From Turnera subulata (Eukaryota > Streptophyta > Magnoliopsida > Malpighiales > Passifloraceae): a stretch of 64,000 nt of DNA. The stretch's first letter is position 1; every line of letters begins with the position of its first letter. Made by a program: the position numbers and the translations under genes. Shown piece after piece: positions 50,538 through 61,852 of the stretch. The notes beneath the pieces are model-generated. The model saw nothing but the letters and a program-made list of their open reading frames with translations, ran no database searches and was not told where the DNA came from. Location: the NCBI GenBank assembly GCA_028386065.3, contig JAKUCV010004486.1:62001-126000 (forward strand), read 5' to 3'.

Positions 50538-52043
50538 TCACTCCAATGCTGCAAACAGGTGCGGATACTGAGATCGCATGTGCTCTTCTACTTCCCATGT
50601 GGACTCGTTAGCACAGTACTTACTCCACTTAACCTTTACCATAGGGATGACACGGCTCCTCAACTGTCTGTCCTCTCGGGCAAGGATCTGTTCTGGTACT
50701 TCTGTATATGTGAGATCTTCTGCCACTTCAACATCTGCGGTGGTAACCACATGACTCGGATCTGACCGGTATCTCCTCAACATGGAGACGTGAAACACAT
50801 CATGGATACGGGACAACTCCTCTGGTAGAGATAATCTGTACGCCAAGGGTCCGACCCTTTCCACGATCTCATAAGGTCCGATGTATCTAGGACTCAACTT
50901 TACTCTTTTCCAGAATCTGATTACTCCCTTCCACGGTGTAACTCTGAGAAAAACCTTTTCCCCGACTTTATACTCCATCTCTCTTCGATGCTTATCAGCG
51001 TAGCTCTTCTGTCGGTCCTTTGTAGCTCTCATACACTGTTTTACTATCTGAATCTTATCCACTATCTGTTTGACCAAATTCGGACCAACGATCAGACGTA
51101 GTCCTTCTTCATCCCAACAAACTGGACTTTTGCACTTCCTTCCGTAAAGTGCTTCGAATGGAGGCATCCCGATACTGAAATGGTAACTGTTATTCTAAGC
51201 AAACTCTGCCAAAGGCAAGTACTGGTCCCAACTTCCACTAAAGTTAAGAGCATAGGCCCTTAGCATATCTTCTAGCATCTGGATGGTTCTTTCTAATTGC
51301 CCATCTGTCTGGGGATGAAAGACGGTACAGAAGCTCAACTTAGTTCCCAAAGCTGCTTGCAAACTCTTCCAGAACCATGATGTGAATCTGGGATCTTGGT
51401 CTGAGACTATGGACTTTGGAATTCCATGTAGCCTCACAATCTCTGCAACATATAGCCTTGATAGTCTGTCCATGGTGTCGGTCTGACGGAAATGAAGGAA
51501 ATGGGCTGACTTTGTTAGTCGATCAACGATAACCCAGATGGCATCATGTTATTTCTGGGTAATCGGTAATCCGACCACAAAATCCATAGTGATCATCTCC
51601 CACTTCCACTCTGGTATTGTAAGGGATCTCATCTTTGTTGCTGGTGCTTGGTGCTCTGCCTTCACTTGCTGATAGGTGATACACTTTGTAACATACTCTG
51701 CCACATCCTTCTTCATACGAGGCCACTAAAAATGACTCCTCAGGTTCTGGTACATCCTTGTGCTTCCGAGAAGCATGGCATGCGGTGTCAAGTATCCTTC
51801 TTCCAGGATCTGACTGCGCAAGTCACCAATACTGGGTACACATAGGCATTTACCCAGCATCAGTACACTGTCCTCGGCTATGCAGAACTTGTCTTCTTTT
51901 CCACTGCAGACTGCTTCTTTTAGCTTGATCAGGTCGGGATCTCTATCTTGTAGTTCAACAATCCAGCCTCTCGGGTTGGACTTGACATCTATATGTGTCA
52001 ACAAAGCTCCTGTCTAATCCATTGAAAGGGAAGACATCGAGTA

Positions 52044-52537
52044 TGTGACACCCGAAGTCTATGAGGGCGGGAAGTGTACGCCGGTGCCAGGATGAGCATG
52101 GACAAGGAGCGGCTTCTAGCAGGCTTCTAGACGGAGGGGCACAAGAATGAACCGAATCCACACCAGAATAGGAGAGATCCTGAGACTGTGTAGGGATGGG
52201 GCTGCACAGTTGGGGCAATTTCATAATTATACGGGTGTGGGACTGTATAATTAAGAATAGCTCAAATGAAGTGATTTCGAGGTTGTACAGGTATGGGACT
52301 GCACAATCGAGAATAGCTTAAATGGTTTGATGGGTACTAACTATATCAACAAGGTGCACCTACCATTTCGGCGCTCATTCGAGAAGAACTCTAAAGTTAA
52401 ACGTGCTTGACTTGGAGAAATTCTAGGATGGGTGACCTCCTGGGAAGTTTTCCCCAGAAACGTGCGAGTGAGGACAAAGCATGTTGGAAAGGTACCGTGT
52501 TGGTCTGTAGTGACAGTCGACAAACCGGGACGTTACA
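52044..52537 (+). mobile_element. Cassandra-like solo LTR carrying 5S rRNA sequence
   Basis: A 494-bp insertion within the Gypsy pol region has TG...CA ends (tgtgacacccg...gggacgttaca) and near-identical 5-bp flanks (gagta at 52039-52043, aagta at 52538-52542). The sister Gypsy copy reads straight across this point without it. It holds one 5S-like block and two or three diverged ~60-bp internal repeats (gggactg(t/c)a(t/c)aat, aatagct(c/t)aaatg). One LTR only, with no internal part, means a solo LTR. Cassandra is a family of small non-autonomous LTR elements with 5S sequence in their LTRs. Confidence 0.82.
52353..52452 (+). other. 5S rRNA-like sequence in the solo LTR
   Basis: agttaaacgtgcttg (52395-52409) differs by one base from the plant 5S A-box region. 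ggatgggtgacctcctggga (52426-52445) matches the C-box region of plant 5S. The first third is poorly preserved. It is not a functional 5S gene, though the internal pol III promoter elements may be usable. Confidence 0.85.
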
Positions 52538-55396
52538 AAGTAGGTCGTGGAAGCATCTTCTGTCTGTCTCCGGCTCAGTGCATCTGCTACAACATTAGCC
52601 TTCCCGGGGTGGTACTCGATAGTACAATCATAATCATTCAGTAACTCTGGTGTAGTTTTCAACTTCTTTTTCAGCTCGTCAAAACTCTTCTGGCAGGCTT
52701 CACTCCGTACAAAAGCTTGATCCTTCTTCAACAGCTTGGTCATAGGACTGGCTATCAAAGAGAAACCCTCAATGAACCTCCGGTAATATCCTACAAGGCC
52801 AAGAAAACTTCTGACCTCGGGTACCGTCTTGGGAGGCTCCCATTCCAAAACTACTTTTACTTTGGCAGGATCATTTTTATCCCTTCCCCAGACAGAACAT
52901 GCCTAAGGAATGCAACTTCTCCGAACCAAAACTCACACTTACTGAACTTGGCATACAACTGCTTCTCCCGCAGCCTCTGAAGCACTATCCTTAGGTGTTC
53001 TTCATGCTCTTCCTTGCTCTTTGAGTATATCAAGATATCATCGATGAAGACTACCACGAACTTATCCAGAAACTCGTTCAGGACCAAGTGCATCAAGCAC
53101 ATGAAGACTGCTGGTACATTAGTCAAACCAAAGGGTACCACCGTGAACTCAAAGTGACCATACCGGGTGCAGAAAGCTGTCTTTGGTATGTCTTTCTCTG
53201 CATTCTTAACCTGATGGTATCCAGACCGAAGATCGATCTTGGAGAACACGGTAGCTCCTTGTAACTGATCAAAGAGGTCATCGATTCTGGGAAGCGGGTA
53301 CTTGTTCTTCACTGTCACCTTGTTCAACTGCCGATAGTCTACGCACATGCACAAACTACCATCTTTCTTCTTAATAAAAAAACTGGCAATCCCCACAGTG
53401 ATGTGCTAGGTTTGATGTAACCCTTTTCTAGCAACTCATCTAACTGTTTCTTCAACTCCTGGAGTTCTATTGATGCCATCCGATACAGTGCCATCGAGAT
53501 AGGTGTCACTCCTGGCATTAGATCAATGATGTACTCAACCTCCCTGTCAGGTGTCAATCCTGGTATATCCTCTGGAAAAACATCTGAAACTCTTTTACCA
53601 CTATGATATCCTCAAAAACCGGAGTCTGAACTTCTTCGCCTGTTATGTGAGCTAACAAAGCATCTGGACCATGCGGCTTCATTCCGAAGTCTTGTTTAGC
53701 AGAGATGTTACAGGTGGCAACAGCTCTTCTAATACATATCTTCAACACTTATCGTCCACCCTCAGAAGTCAACAGCACTTCCTTGGTACAATAGTTTACC
53801 ATGGCACTGTATCTCGTCAACCAATCCATCCCCAAGATTATATCGAAACCCCCCATGTTTATCACTACCAGTTAAGCAAGAGAAACCTTGTTGTTGTACA
53901 TAAGAGAAACTTCTCTGCACACATGTGTTAACCTAACCACTATGCCTGCGGGTAACCTAACCCTTAACGGACGTGTTAAACTCTCTTCTGTGCAGTTATG
54001 TTGTATCGTAAAACTTTGTGCAATAAAAGAGTGTGTAGCACCAGGATCTATCAAAGTATAAGCAATACTGCCGAAGACTGTAAAGGTACCTGCTATGACT
54101 TCGACATTCTCTGGATCCTCCTCAACTGTGATCACAAATGCTCTTGGCATGGCTGCACTCTGATTCATGGCTAACTGAGTCCTCACAGGAACATCTCCAT
54201 GTCCTCGGCCTCGGCCAACTCCGGAACCACTGGGAACACTGGCCACTGATGCTTGCACTGTCTGTGTAGGAGCCATACCCTCTGATCTTCCCAGCTTAGG
54301 ACAGGCTGACTGGTAGTGACCAACTTCGTTACACTCGAAGAACCTCCCTGTAGAGTATCTAGGACGTGTGTCTCCAGATGTAGTCCCTCCAGACTGAATC
54401 CAAGAACTACCTCGGTTGTTGCTGTTATAGTTGTTCCATCCACGGCCCTGACTTGCTGGCATAGATCGGTTCTGCCTAAACCCAGATCGGTTGGTCTGTA
54501 TCTGGAATCTTTTATTCTGTCCCCCAGAACTCTTTGCAGCTTCTCTTTTTCGGAACTCTCGCTGTTCCCTCTCATTACCCAGCTAGATAATCTCGGCTCT
54601 CAGGGCATCTGATAGCATGTCTTGGTATGTCGCGTAGACCTTGCACCCCATGACTGTCTGAAAACCAGGTCAAAAATCGTCCCAAAAGCGCTTGCATCTG
54701 GCCTTCTGGGTGGGCACAAACTCCCTGGCGTAGTTGGAGAGGTGGGTAAACTTGATCTCGTAGTCATTGACTGTCTGCTCAGGTCCCTGTTGCAACCCTA
54801 GAAACTCCCGTTTCAGCTGGTCCTGATATGCTTCTGTGACGAACTTCCTCCAGAACATTTCTGTGAACTCGGTCCATGGCATAACAATTGGTGTCGGCAT
54901 GTCCTTGGTAGCTGATTCCCACCAGTCGGCGGCAACTCCTTTGAACATCGCAATAACATACCCGACCCACTAGTTGTTTCTGCATCGAAGCTTCATCATC
55001 ACCCGTTTAAACTGCCTGAGCCATTCATCTGCACCCTGTACGGTAACATTACCCTCGAAGTACTCAGCCCTAAGCTTGGTCAACTTCATGTACACTGGGT
55101 CCTCAACAGGCCCCTCATTTTCCCTTCGGGTATCTCTGGCCTCATTCAGAGTTTGCCTGATGTCTTCCAAAGGTGCCGTTGGATCGAGCTCCGGAATTCC
55201 CACATCTAGTTGCGGTTGGTTTACCGATATCTGATCATCGTCTGGGTGATCTCCAGCATGCTGATTTCCTCCAACCGGATCCATTCGTCATACCTATATA
55301 AGAATGTATATGCATGCATATTATATTAACTAATGACAAACTATGCACAGTCAAGTAATAACAACAGACACATATCTCCCTAAGGACCTACTGCCC

Positions 55397-55408
55397 GCTC
55401 CGCTACCA
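55397..55408 (-). promoter_or_regulatory. Primer-binding site of the minus-strand Gypsy element
   Basis: The minus strand reads tggtagcggagc, two differences from the common tRNA-iMet site tggtatcagagc. The plus-strand copy has the same variant at 61744-61755, so it is a family trait. Confidence 0.75.
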
Positions 55409-55411
55409 AAA

Positions 55412-57685
55412 TGAAACGCCCCGATCCATATTTACCATAAATAGTAAATACGTGCTGGAACTATTCTTATTGATAGAGCAAGCAGTACATCAAACCAAAT
55501 ATATACAACAAAAATCCAAATACAACATCTGTCACCCTACTCGGGGACCATTATTCTCCAGCACGCAACTCATAATCCAAGCATTAACAGAGAAAGGAGC
55601 AAGCAACATAGGCAGAGTGACAAGCAGCCTCAAAGACATATGAACAAGCAACAACAGCAGCGGAAATATGATACAGCAACGAAAGACTCTATGCACATGC
55701 AACGGGGGTATGGATCTGGGGTCTGGTGGAGGCAATTGCAGCAGCTGACCGAGCAACGTACCTGTACTACGAGCAAACTCTCCCTACGGGATGAAACCCC
55801 GCAGGCGAGGGGTGAGTCCGAAATGCTCACCGGTACAATAAAGTACAATCATGGATAAATATAAATATGCAGGCACTGTATACTCATGGATGCAAGACAG
55901 ATAACACAAAAGATCAACCACATCTTGACTGAGTAAAGGCTAAAAGAAATTAATTAAATTACCAGTTTTATCTTTCGGGCCCTGTCACGGATAAGCTAGG
56001 GTCGTACCGGGTTATCAACCAATTCCGGGTGCCATACTAAAACCAAACCCGAGATCAACATCCCAAAACCAAAACCAGGGGTCAACACCCCAATATCAAA
56101 CCGGCATCAACATGCCCATCACAAGTAACCAGGTCATGGCCACCACAAAATAGTCTCTAACCTCCAGTCGTACCACTACTTATCACATGACACTTAATCA
56201 TCATCACAAATTCACAGGTTATTCCTCTTAGCAATAGTTAACAGTTCATTCCTCTGTTAACAACCGAAACTCATGTTTATGCCAACAGCAATTTCATGTC
56301 AACAATTAACCACAACAGATATGTCACAACTCAACGGTTCAATCAAACAACAAAGCACATCCAGCAGAGCATAATAGGCACATATCTAGGGTTATCAGGG
56401 AACTGCTCGGTGTCAACTCCTATATAACAAATAACAACATGCTCACATAAATACACATGAATTGATATGCTATGATATCTAACATTGTACTATAAATTAA
56501 ATACTATCCCGACTCGGTCAAGGTCTCGGACTATTCTTTGTCATCATCATTCACCATTTTAATTCATGTGTCGAAAAATAATATACTTTACTTATATCCC
56601 AGCTATTATACCGGTATTTATTACTTTGATAATACCCTTTCCAAATTATTTCCATAAGTCCATTACTTCATATATATGTTTTTCCAAAAAATATAATTAC
56701 CATATTTTAAAACCCATTTCGAGAATTATATTCATATTTGTTATTTTCTTTTTTAATTTTCGGGTTGGGCCAAACAATACCAGCCCAGACCCATCACTTA
56801 GACCCAACCTAGGCCCCAAACAGGAGCCCCAAGCGCTGGCCCATGCAACAGGCCCAGGTGACCAGCCCAAGCCCAACCTCAAACCCAAGTGCCCAAGGCC
56901 CAGGCACGGGTCAACCCGACCCACGACCCGGATGGCACGACGATGGAGGAGGAAGAGAAGGAGAAGAGGGAGGGAAGGGTGGCGGCAGCTGTGGTGTCGG
57001 GTGGTGTTGGTCTCGGGTTTCTAGTGGCCGGGCAGAAGGGAGGAGGAGAAGGAGAAAGAAAAGAAGAAAAGAAAAAAAAAGAAAAGAAAAGAAAAGAAAA
57101 GAAAGGAAATGGGTTTCGGCTGGGTGTGTGTTGTTTCTTTTTTTTTTTCCTTTTGTTTTTACTGGTTGCACTGGGTTTTGCAGGTGAGGAAGGTTATTAG
57201 GTTGTGTTTGCAGAGGAAGACTGTAGCTGGGTTTGTGTGTGTGTTTTGCAGGGGAAGGAGCAGAAGAACTGGGTTTTTATAGGGGTAAAAAACAGATGCA
57301 TGGGAGGCACATGAATGTTTTCTGCATGGGTGGTGGGTGGCACAGGAGAAGGTAGGTGCCACCTGCCTCAATATGCACGTTCATCTGCATACTAAGCGTG
57401 TGTGGTCCGGACCAGAAAATAACTATAATACCCTCTTATCTTTATTTCTGGTCCGTTTCTTCGAGGTTAAACCCGACTTTTCCGAAGATTCCCGGACACC
57501 GAAAAATTCCAACTTTGGTCCGTAAAATCCGCAGAAAAATCCCGAACGTGGGACAAGGTCAGTTTCAGAATCCTAGACTCGATTTACCTTGAATTAATTA
57601 CCCAAGATTAAATTTATAGATAATTAACTATATAAAGATTTTTTCAGTCCTGGTAAAAATACAGATTTTTATCCGGGCTGTTACA
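55412..57685 (-). repeat. 5' LTR of the minus-strand Gypsy element (2274 bp)
   Basis: Pairs with 47927-50502. It is about 300 bp shorter because of at least two deletions, one near 56396 (about 70-80 bp) and one near 56930 (about 230 bp). Other blocks are very similar with scattered substitutions, which suggests considerable age. Confidence 0.92.
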
Positions 57686-58066
57686 ATTGGATATTTACAT
57701 ATTTTTATCCATAATCAGTGGACATGTGGGGAAAAATAGTAAAAAAGTAAAATAAATTAAAAAAACATAAGATATGATATAATAAACCTAATCATTTCTT
57801 AATTTTATTTTTATTAATTTTTATACCATCTTAATTTTGAGTATAGTATTTAATATGTAGTTAATATAATATATAGTATAAAGGTATTTAATACCTATTT
57901 AATATAATATATAGTATAAAAATATAGTTATAGTTAAGATAACCACTGAACTTTCCAATATTAGTTGATATATCAAATTTTACTTCCATGTTCTAATATA
58001 TTATTTCTCTATATTCCAATATTAGTTGATATATCAAATTTTACTTCCATTTTCTAATATATTATT
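57601..58066. repeat. Gap-flanking duplicate, copy 1 (466 bp)
   Basis: Apparently identical to 58068-58533, separated by a single n at 58067. It includes the end of the 5' LTR, the target duplication and AT-rich host DNA. Within it is a ~66-bp tandem pair (ccaatattagttgatatatc). The exact match on either side of an n is best read as an assembly join error. Confidence 0.92.
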
Positions 58067-58067
58067 N
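58067..58067. other. Assembly gap (single n)
   Basis: One undetermined base with a 466-bp duplicate on each side. True distance across it is unknown. Confidence 0.98.
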
Positions 58068-58533
58068 CCCAAGATTAAATTTATAGATAATTAACTATAT
58101 AAAGATTTTTTCAGTCCTGGTAAAAATACAGATTTTTATCCGGGCTGTTACAATTGGATATTTACATATTTTTATCCATAATCAGTGGACATGTGGGGAA
58201 AAATAGTAAAAAAGTAAAATAAATTAAAAAAACATAAGATATGATATAATAAACCTAATCATTTCTTAATTTTATTTTTATTAATTTTTATACCATCTTA
58301 ATTTTGAGTATAGTATTTAATATGTAGTTAATATAATATATAGTATAAAGGTATTTAATACCTATTTAATATAATATATAGTATAAAAATATAGTTATAG
58401 TTAAGATAACCACTGAACTTTCCAATATTAGTTGATATATCAAATTTTACTTCCATGTTCTAATATATTATTTCTCTATATTCCAATATTAGTTGATATA
58501 TCAAATTTTACTTCCATTTTCTAATATATTATT
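58068..58533. repeat. Gap-flanking duplicate, copy 2 (466 bp)
   Basis: The second copy of 57601-58066. It begins mid-LTR (cccaagattaaatttatag), which would be a strange biological breakpoint and supports an artefact. Confidence 0.92.
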
Positions 58534-58826
58534 CTCTATATAAATTTTGCAAATTCGCTTGCGTCATATCTTCCGTGAATCAATCAGTTGTCTTGACTGG
58601 TTTGCGTGATTTATGCTCATATTCGAGCTTTGGGTTTCCCATCTGGTTCAATCGCTAGATGGGTGTCATATTCGAAAAATTCTATCATGCTCAAGCTGTA
58701 CCAATTAATTGGTACGCAAAACTTCTTTATTGATTAGCTAGGTCATCTAAAATTCAAAAGATTCCATTTTTATTGGCCATTAAATAAATAATTTGTTTTA
58801 CCAATTAAAAATCTTTAGGGTTTAGG
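58534..58826. other. Host DNA between two Gypsy elements
   Basis: No gene is seen in this unique-looking spacer. Together with the duplicated segment it separates two elements placed 5' end to 5' end. Confidence 0.5.
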
Positions 58827-61740
58827 TGTAACAGCCCAGGTAAAAATTTCATTTTTATCGGGACTGTTTAAGTTAATTTACCATTGATTTTTAATCTTGG
58901 GTAATTAAATTATGGTAAATAGAGCTTTGGATTCTGAAATCGAGCATAGTCCCACGTTCGGGATTTTTCTGCGGATTTTACGGACCAAAGTTGGGATTTT
59001 TCCGGGTCCGGAAATCTTCGGAAAAGCCGGGATTATTCTCGAATTATCGGACCAGAAATAAGATAAGTGGGTATACCGAATATTTTCTGGTCCAGGTGGG
59101 TCACACTTCACATGCAGCATAGTAACTGCATAATTGAAGTTCAATTATTCAGCCGCCAATTCCTATTCAGCCTGTGAACTACCTATTTCACTTGTGATTA
59201 ACCAGTGAATTTTGTTGCCCATAAAATTATGTTTTTTTCCTGCCCTCTCAGTACACCATCATCATCCTCATCTTCCTCTTCTCCCTGCAAACACCATCAT
59301 TCAACTTTCTGCAAACTACCTACTGCACACATTACCTAAGAAATCAGAAAAAAAAAGAAAAACATTAAACACACCACCAACCAGGTGACGCCACATCACC
59401 ACCCCATCTTCCCCTCTCCTCTTCTTTTCCTTTCTGCTTCCGAGACCCACACCGGCCGAGACCACCACCCGTGGCCGAGCCGCCACCACCAACACTCGCC
59501 ACCACCCTCTTCTCCATCAACACCCTGCTGCGACACCGCCGCCCTCCTCCTCGTCACGGATCGACGACGCTGCCGTCGTGCCGAGCTCCTCCCTTGCAGC
59601 TCTTCTCCTCCGTCGCCTGTGCACCGGCGACCCGAGCAGGCCGCGCCTCCGCTCTCCCTTGCGACGCCACCGCGACGGTCTCTTCACCTCACGCCGCCTT
59701 CGCCTCGCCTTGACAGCCGCCCGTGTCGCGCCTCGCGTGCCGCCGTCGTGCTCAACGAGGTGAGCAGCGGGTTGGAGCGACCCGTTTTGCAACCGGGTGA
59801 GGTTCCGGGTCGGATCTCAGGCCATGCGGGTACTGGGCCAAGTTGGCTCGGCCCTGTAGCTGGACTGGGTTTGGCCTTGGGCCTGGGAGCCCGAGTTTTG
59901 TGAATTGGGCTAAGTTGTAGATTTGGGTGTATGGGCTAATGGGATGGGCTTGAATAGTATTACTTTTGGGTTGATCCTGAATTAAAAATAATAATGAATA
60001 TAATCTGAAAATATATAATGGAAGAAAATAAAAATGAGATTGGGAAAAATATATTATGGTATGGAAATAAATATTTCGAGGAAATAATTTTAGAAAATAT
60101 TATATGCTATGGAAGGAAACTAATAATTTGTAGGAATAATAATATTTTGGAAAGTACATACTCATGGAATAATTTTGGAAAGAGTATTATCAAGGTAGTA
60201 AAATGCCGGAATAATACCCGGGTATAGGAGTAAATATAGAATAGTATTTTAGCACTTGAAATAAATGGTGAATGATGATAATAATGGAAAATTAATCCGG
60301 GAGAGTAGCCGAGCCGAGTTTATATTTAGTTTCCGGTATACAGTATTAGCATGGCATTTGCATACCATCTTATGTGTGCATATTATTTGATTGATATAGG
60401 AGTTGATAACGAACAATTTGCTGAGGAACCGGACTTGGAACTAGCTGGACAATTCCATAATTGAATATTGGCTAAGGTGAGGATGGATAACCCTTGTTAT
60501 GTTGCCTGTAATACCTTGTGTGCTTTGTTGTTCGATTGAACTGCTGGTTTGTTGATTGTTGGTTGTGTATCTGCTGTGGTTATTATTGTTGCTTTTGGAC
60601 TGTGATATTGATTCTTTGGATAAAATGCTGAGATTGATGTTGAACTATTGACTGTGGAAAATTGAGAAAAAGGAACTGGAATATGGAATTGGAATTGGAA
60701 TTGATTTGAGATGTTGATATAATTATCATGTGGAAAGTAGTGGTACGACCCGATGGTTGGAAATTAATTTTGGGATGCTATGGTCGGTTACTTGGTTTGT
60801 TGGCTTGTTGCCTGTGGTTAGGGTATACCAAATACCCAGTGGCTCGGATACGCCGAATATCCGTTTGGCTTTTTGCCTGTGGTTAGGGTATACCGAATAC
60901 CCAGTGGCTCGGATATGCCGAATATCCGTTTGGCTTTTTGCCTGTGGTTAGGGTATACCAAATACCCAGTGGCTCAGATATACCGAATATCCGCAGTGGC
61001 TCAGATATGCCGAATATCTGGTTGGCATGTTGTTGCCTGAGGTCGGGGTATACCGAATACCCAGTGGTTTGGATATACCAAATATCCGGGTTTTGAGATG
61101 TGGATTGGTTTTTGACCTAGCATCCGGAATTAATTGATAACCAGGTACGACCCTAGCTTGACCAGTGACAGGGGCCCGGAAGATAAAATTGGTAATAATA
61201 AATAAGCATTCATTTGGCCTTGGCTCAGTTGTTGAGATATGTTGTTGCTTATCTGTGATTGCTTTTAAGTATTACGGTTGCTTGCATATCACTGTTTATC
61301 CTTCGTCGGTGAGCACTTCGGACTCACCCCTCGCCTGCGGGGTTTCATCCCGTAGGTTAAGTTGTTTCGTAGTTCAGGTACGTTGTTCGATGGCTGCTGC
61401 TTTCTTCTCCACCTGACTCCGGATCCATACCTCCGTTGCATATGCATAAGTCTTCCGCTGCTGTCCATTGCATATGATGCTGTTTTATAATTCCGCTGCT
61501 ATATGATGTTGTGTTGCTGTTTTCCTATGATATGTATATTACTGATACTATCTGCTGCTGCTGTTGAGCACTGTGTTTGAGTTGGATAATGGTTTCCGTA
61601 TATGGGAGACGGATGATGTTTATGATGTATTTGGATTTACTGCGTAGTATTTTGACTATGATGTACTGTCTGTTCTATCAATAAGAATAGTTTCGGCACA
61701 TGTTTACTGTGCTACGGTAAATACGGGTCGGGGCGCTTCA
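58827..61740 (+). repeat. 5' LTR of a plus-strand Tekay-like Gypsy element (2914 bp)
   Basis: This starts tgtaacagcccaggtaaaaa and ends ggtcggggcgcttca. The same ends, inverted, are found in the LTRs of the 47927-57685 element, so this is the same family but a diverged subtype. It contains a Pro/His/Arg-rich 172-codon frame (59385-59903) with no homology, and a 65-bp minisatellite. The matching 3' LTR lies outside the window. Confidence 0.9.
60811..61090. repeat. 65-bp minisatellite in the Gypsy LTR
   Basis: Units beginning cctgtggttagggtatacc start at 60811, 60876 and 60941, then degenerate partial units follow. Each unit pairs ggtataccgaatacccagtg with ggatatgccgaatatccg, a near-palindromic alternation. 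Confidence 0.9.
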
Positions 61741-61743
61741 GTT

Positions 61744-61755
61744 TGGTAGCGGAGC
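61744..61755 (+). promoter_or_regulatory. Primer-binding site of the plus-strand Gypsy element
   Basis: tggtagcggagc lies 3 nt after the LTR end, the same variant of the tRNA-iMet site as in the minus-strand copy. Confidence 0.75.
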
Positions 61756-61852
61756 GGGCAGTAGGTCCTTGGGTGTTGCTGTGATTATTTGTGCACAGTC
61801 TGTCATGAGTTAGCATAATATGCATGCATATACAATCTCATATAAGGTACGA

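Larger units (their letters stand above)
50538..55284 (-). pseudogene. Gypsy gag-pol polyprotein, broken
   Basis: Reading leftward from ATG 55284 ([11 protein letters not shown]): gag (EWLRQFKRVMMKL, then DWWESATK), a CCHC knuckle that has lost its first Cys (FFECNEVGHYQSACP), protease (TLIDPGATHSF), RT ([20 protein letters not shown]), the tail of RNase H (VVADALSRR), integrase (a damaged zinc region, IVSDQDPRFTS, FHPQTDGQLERTIQ) and a chromodomain-like end. Stops lie near 54969, 54668, 54585, 51548 and 51196, with a frameshift near 53390. The RNase H core is missing: the frame jumps from KTTPE to LLNDYDC, an in-frame loss of about 99 codons compared with the plus-strand copy. It cannot make a working polyprotein. 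Confidence 0.92.
47927..57685 (-). mobile_element. Tekay-like Ty3/Gypsy retrotransposon, near-complete, inactive
   Basis: Bounded by an exact 5-bp target duplication (attgg at 47922-47926 and 57686-57690). It has two long LTRs, a primer-binding site (minus-strand tggtagcggagc at 55408-55397, 3 nt inside the 5' LTR) and a gag-pol coding region on the minus strand. The C-terminal VKVKWSKYCANESTW and EEHMRSQYPHLF form a chromodomain-like tail, which points to a Tekay/Del-type chromovirus. The coding region is full of stops and carries a nested solo LTR, so it is an old, dead copy. Confidence 0.92.

Noticed and set aside
52353..52452. Functional 5S rRNA gene
   Set aside because: Only the internal promoter part is conserved, the first third is degraded, and it lies within an LTR.
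57601..58533. Genuine tandem duplication
   Set aside because: The two copies look identical and meet exactly at an n, which points to assembly error.
59385..59903. 172-codon Pro/His/Arg-rich frame
   Set aside because: Inside the plus-strand 5' LTR in a GC-rich block. No domain; treated as LTR composition.
60811..61090. CRISPR-like array
   Set aside because: Units are contiguous with no unique spacers and lie in a plant LTR; a minisatellite.
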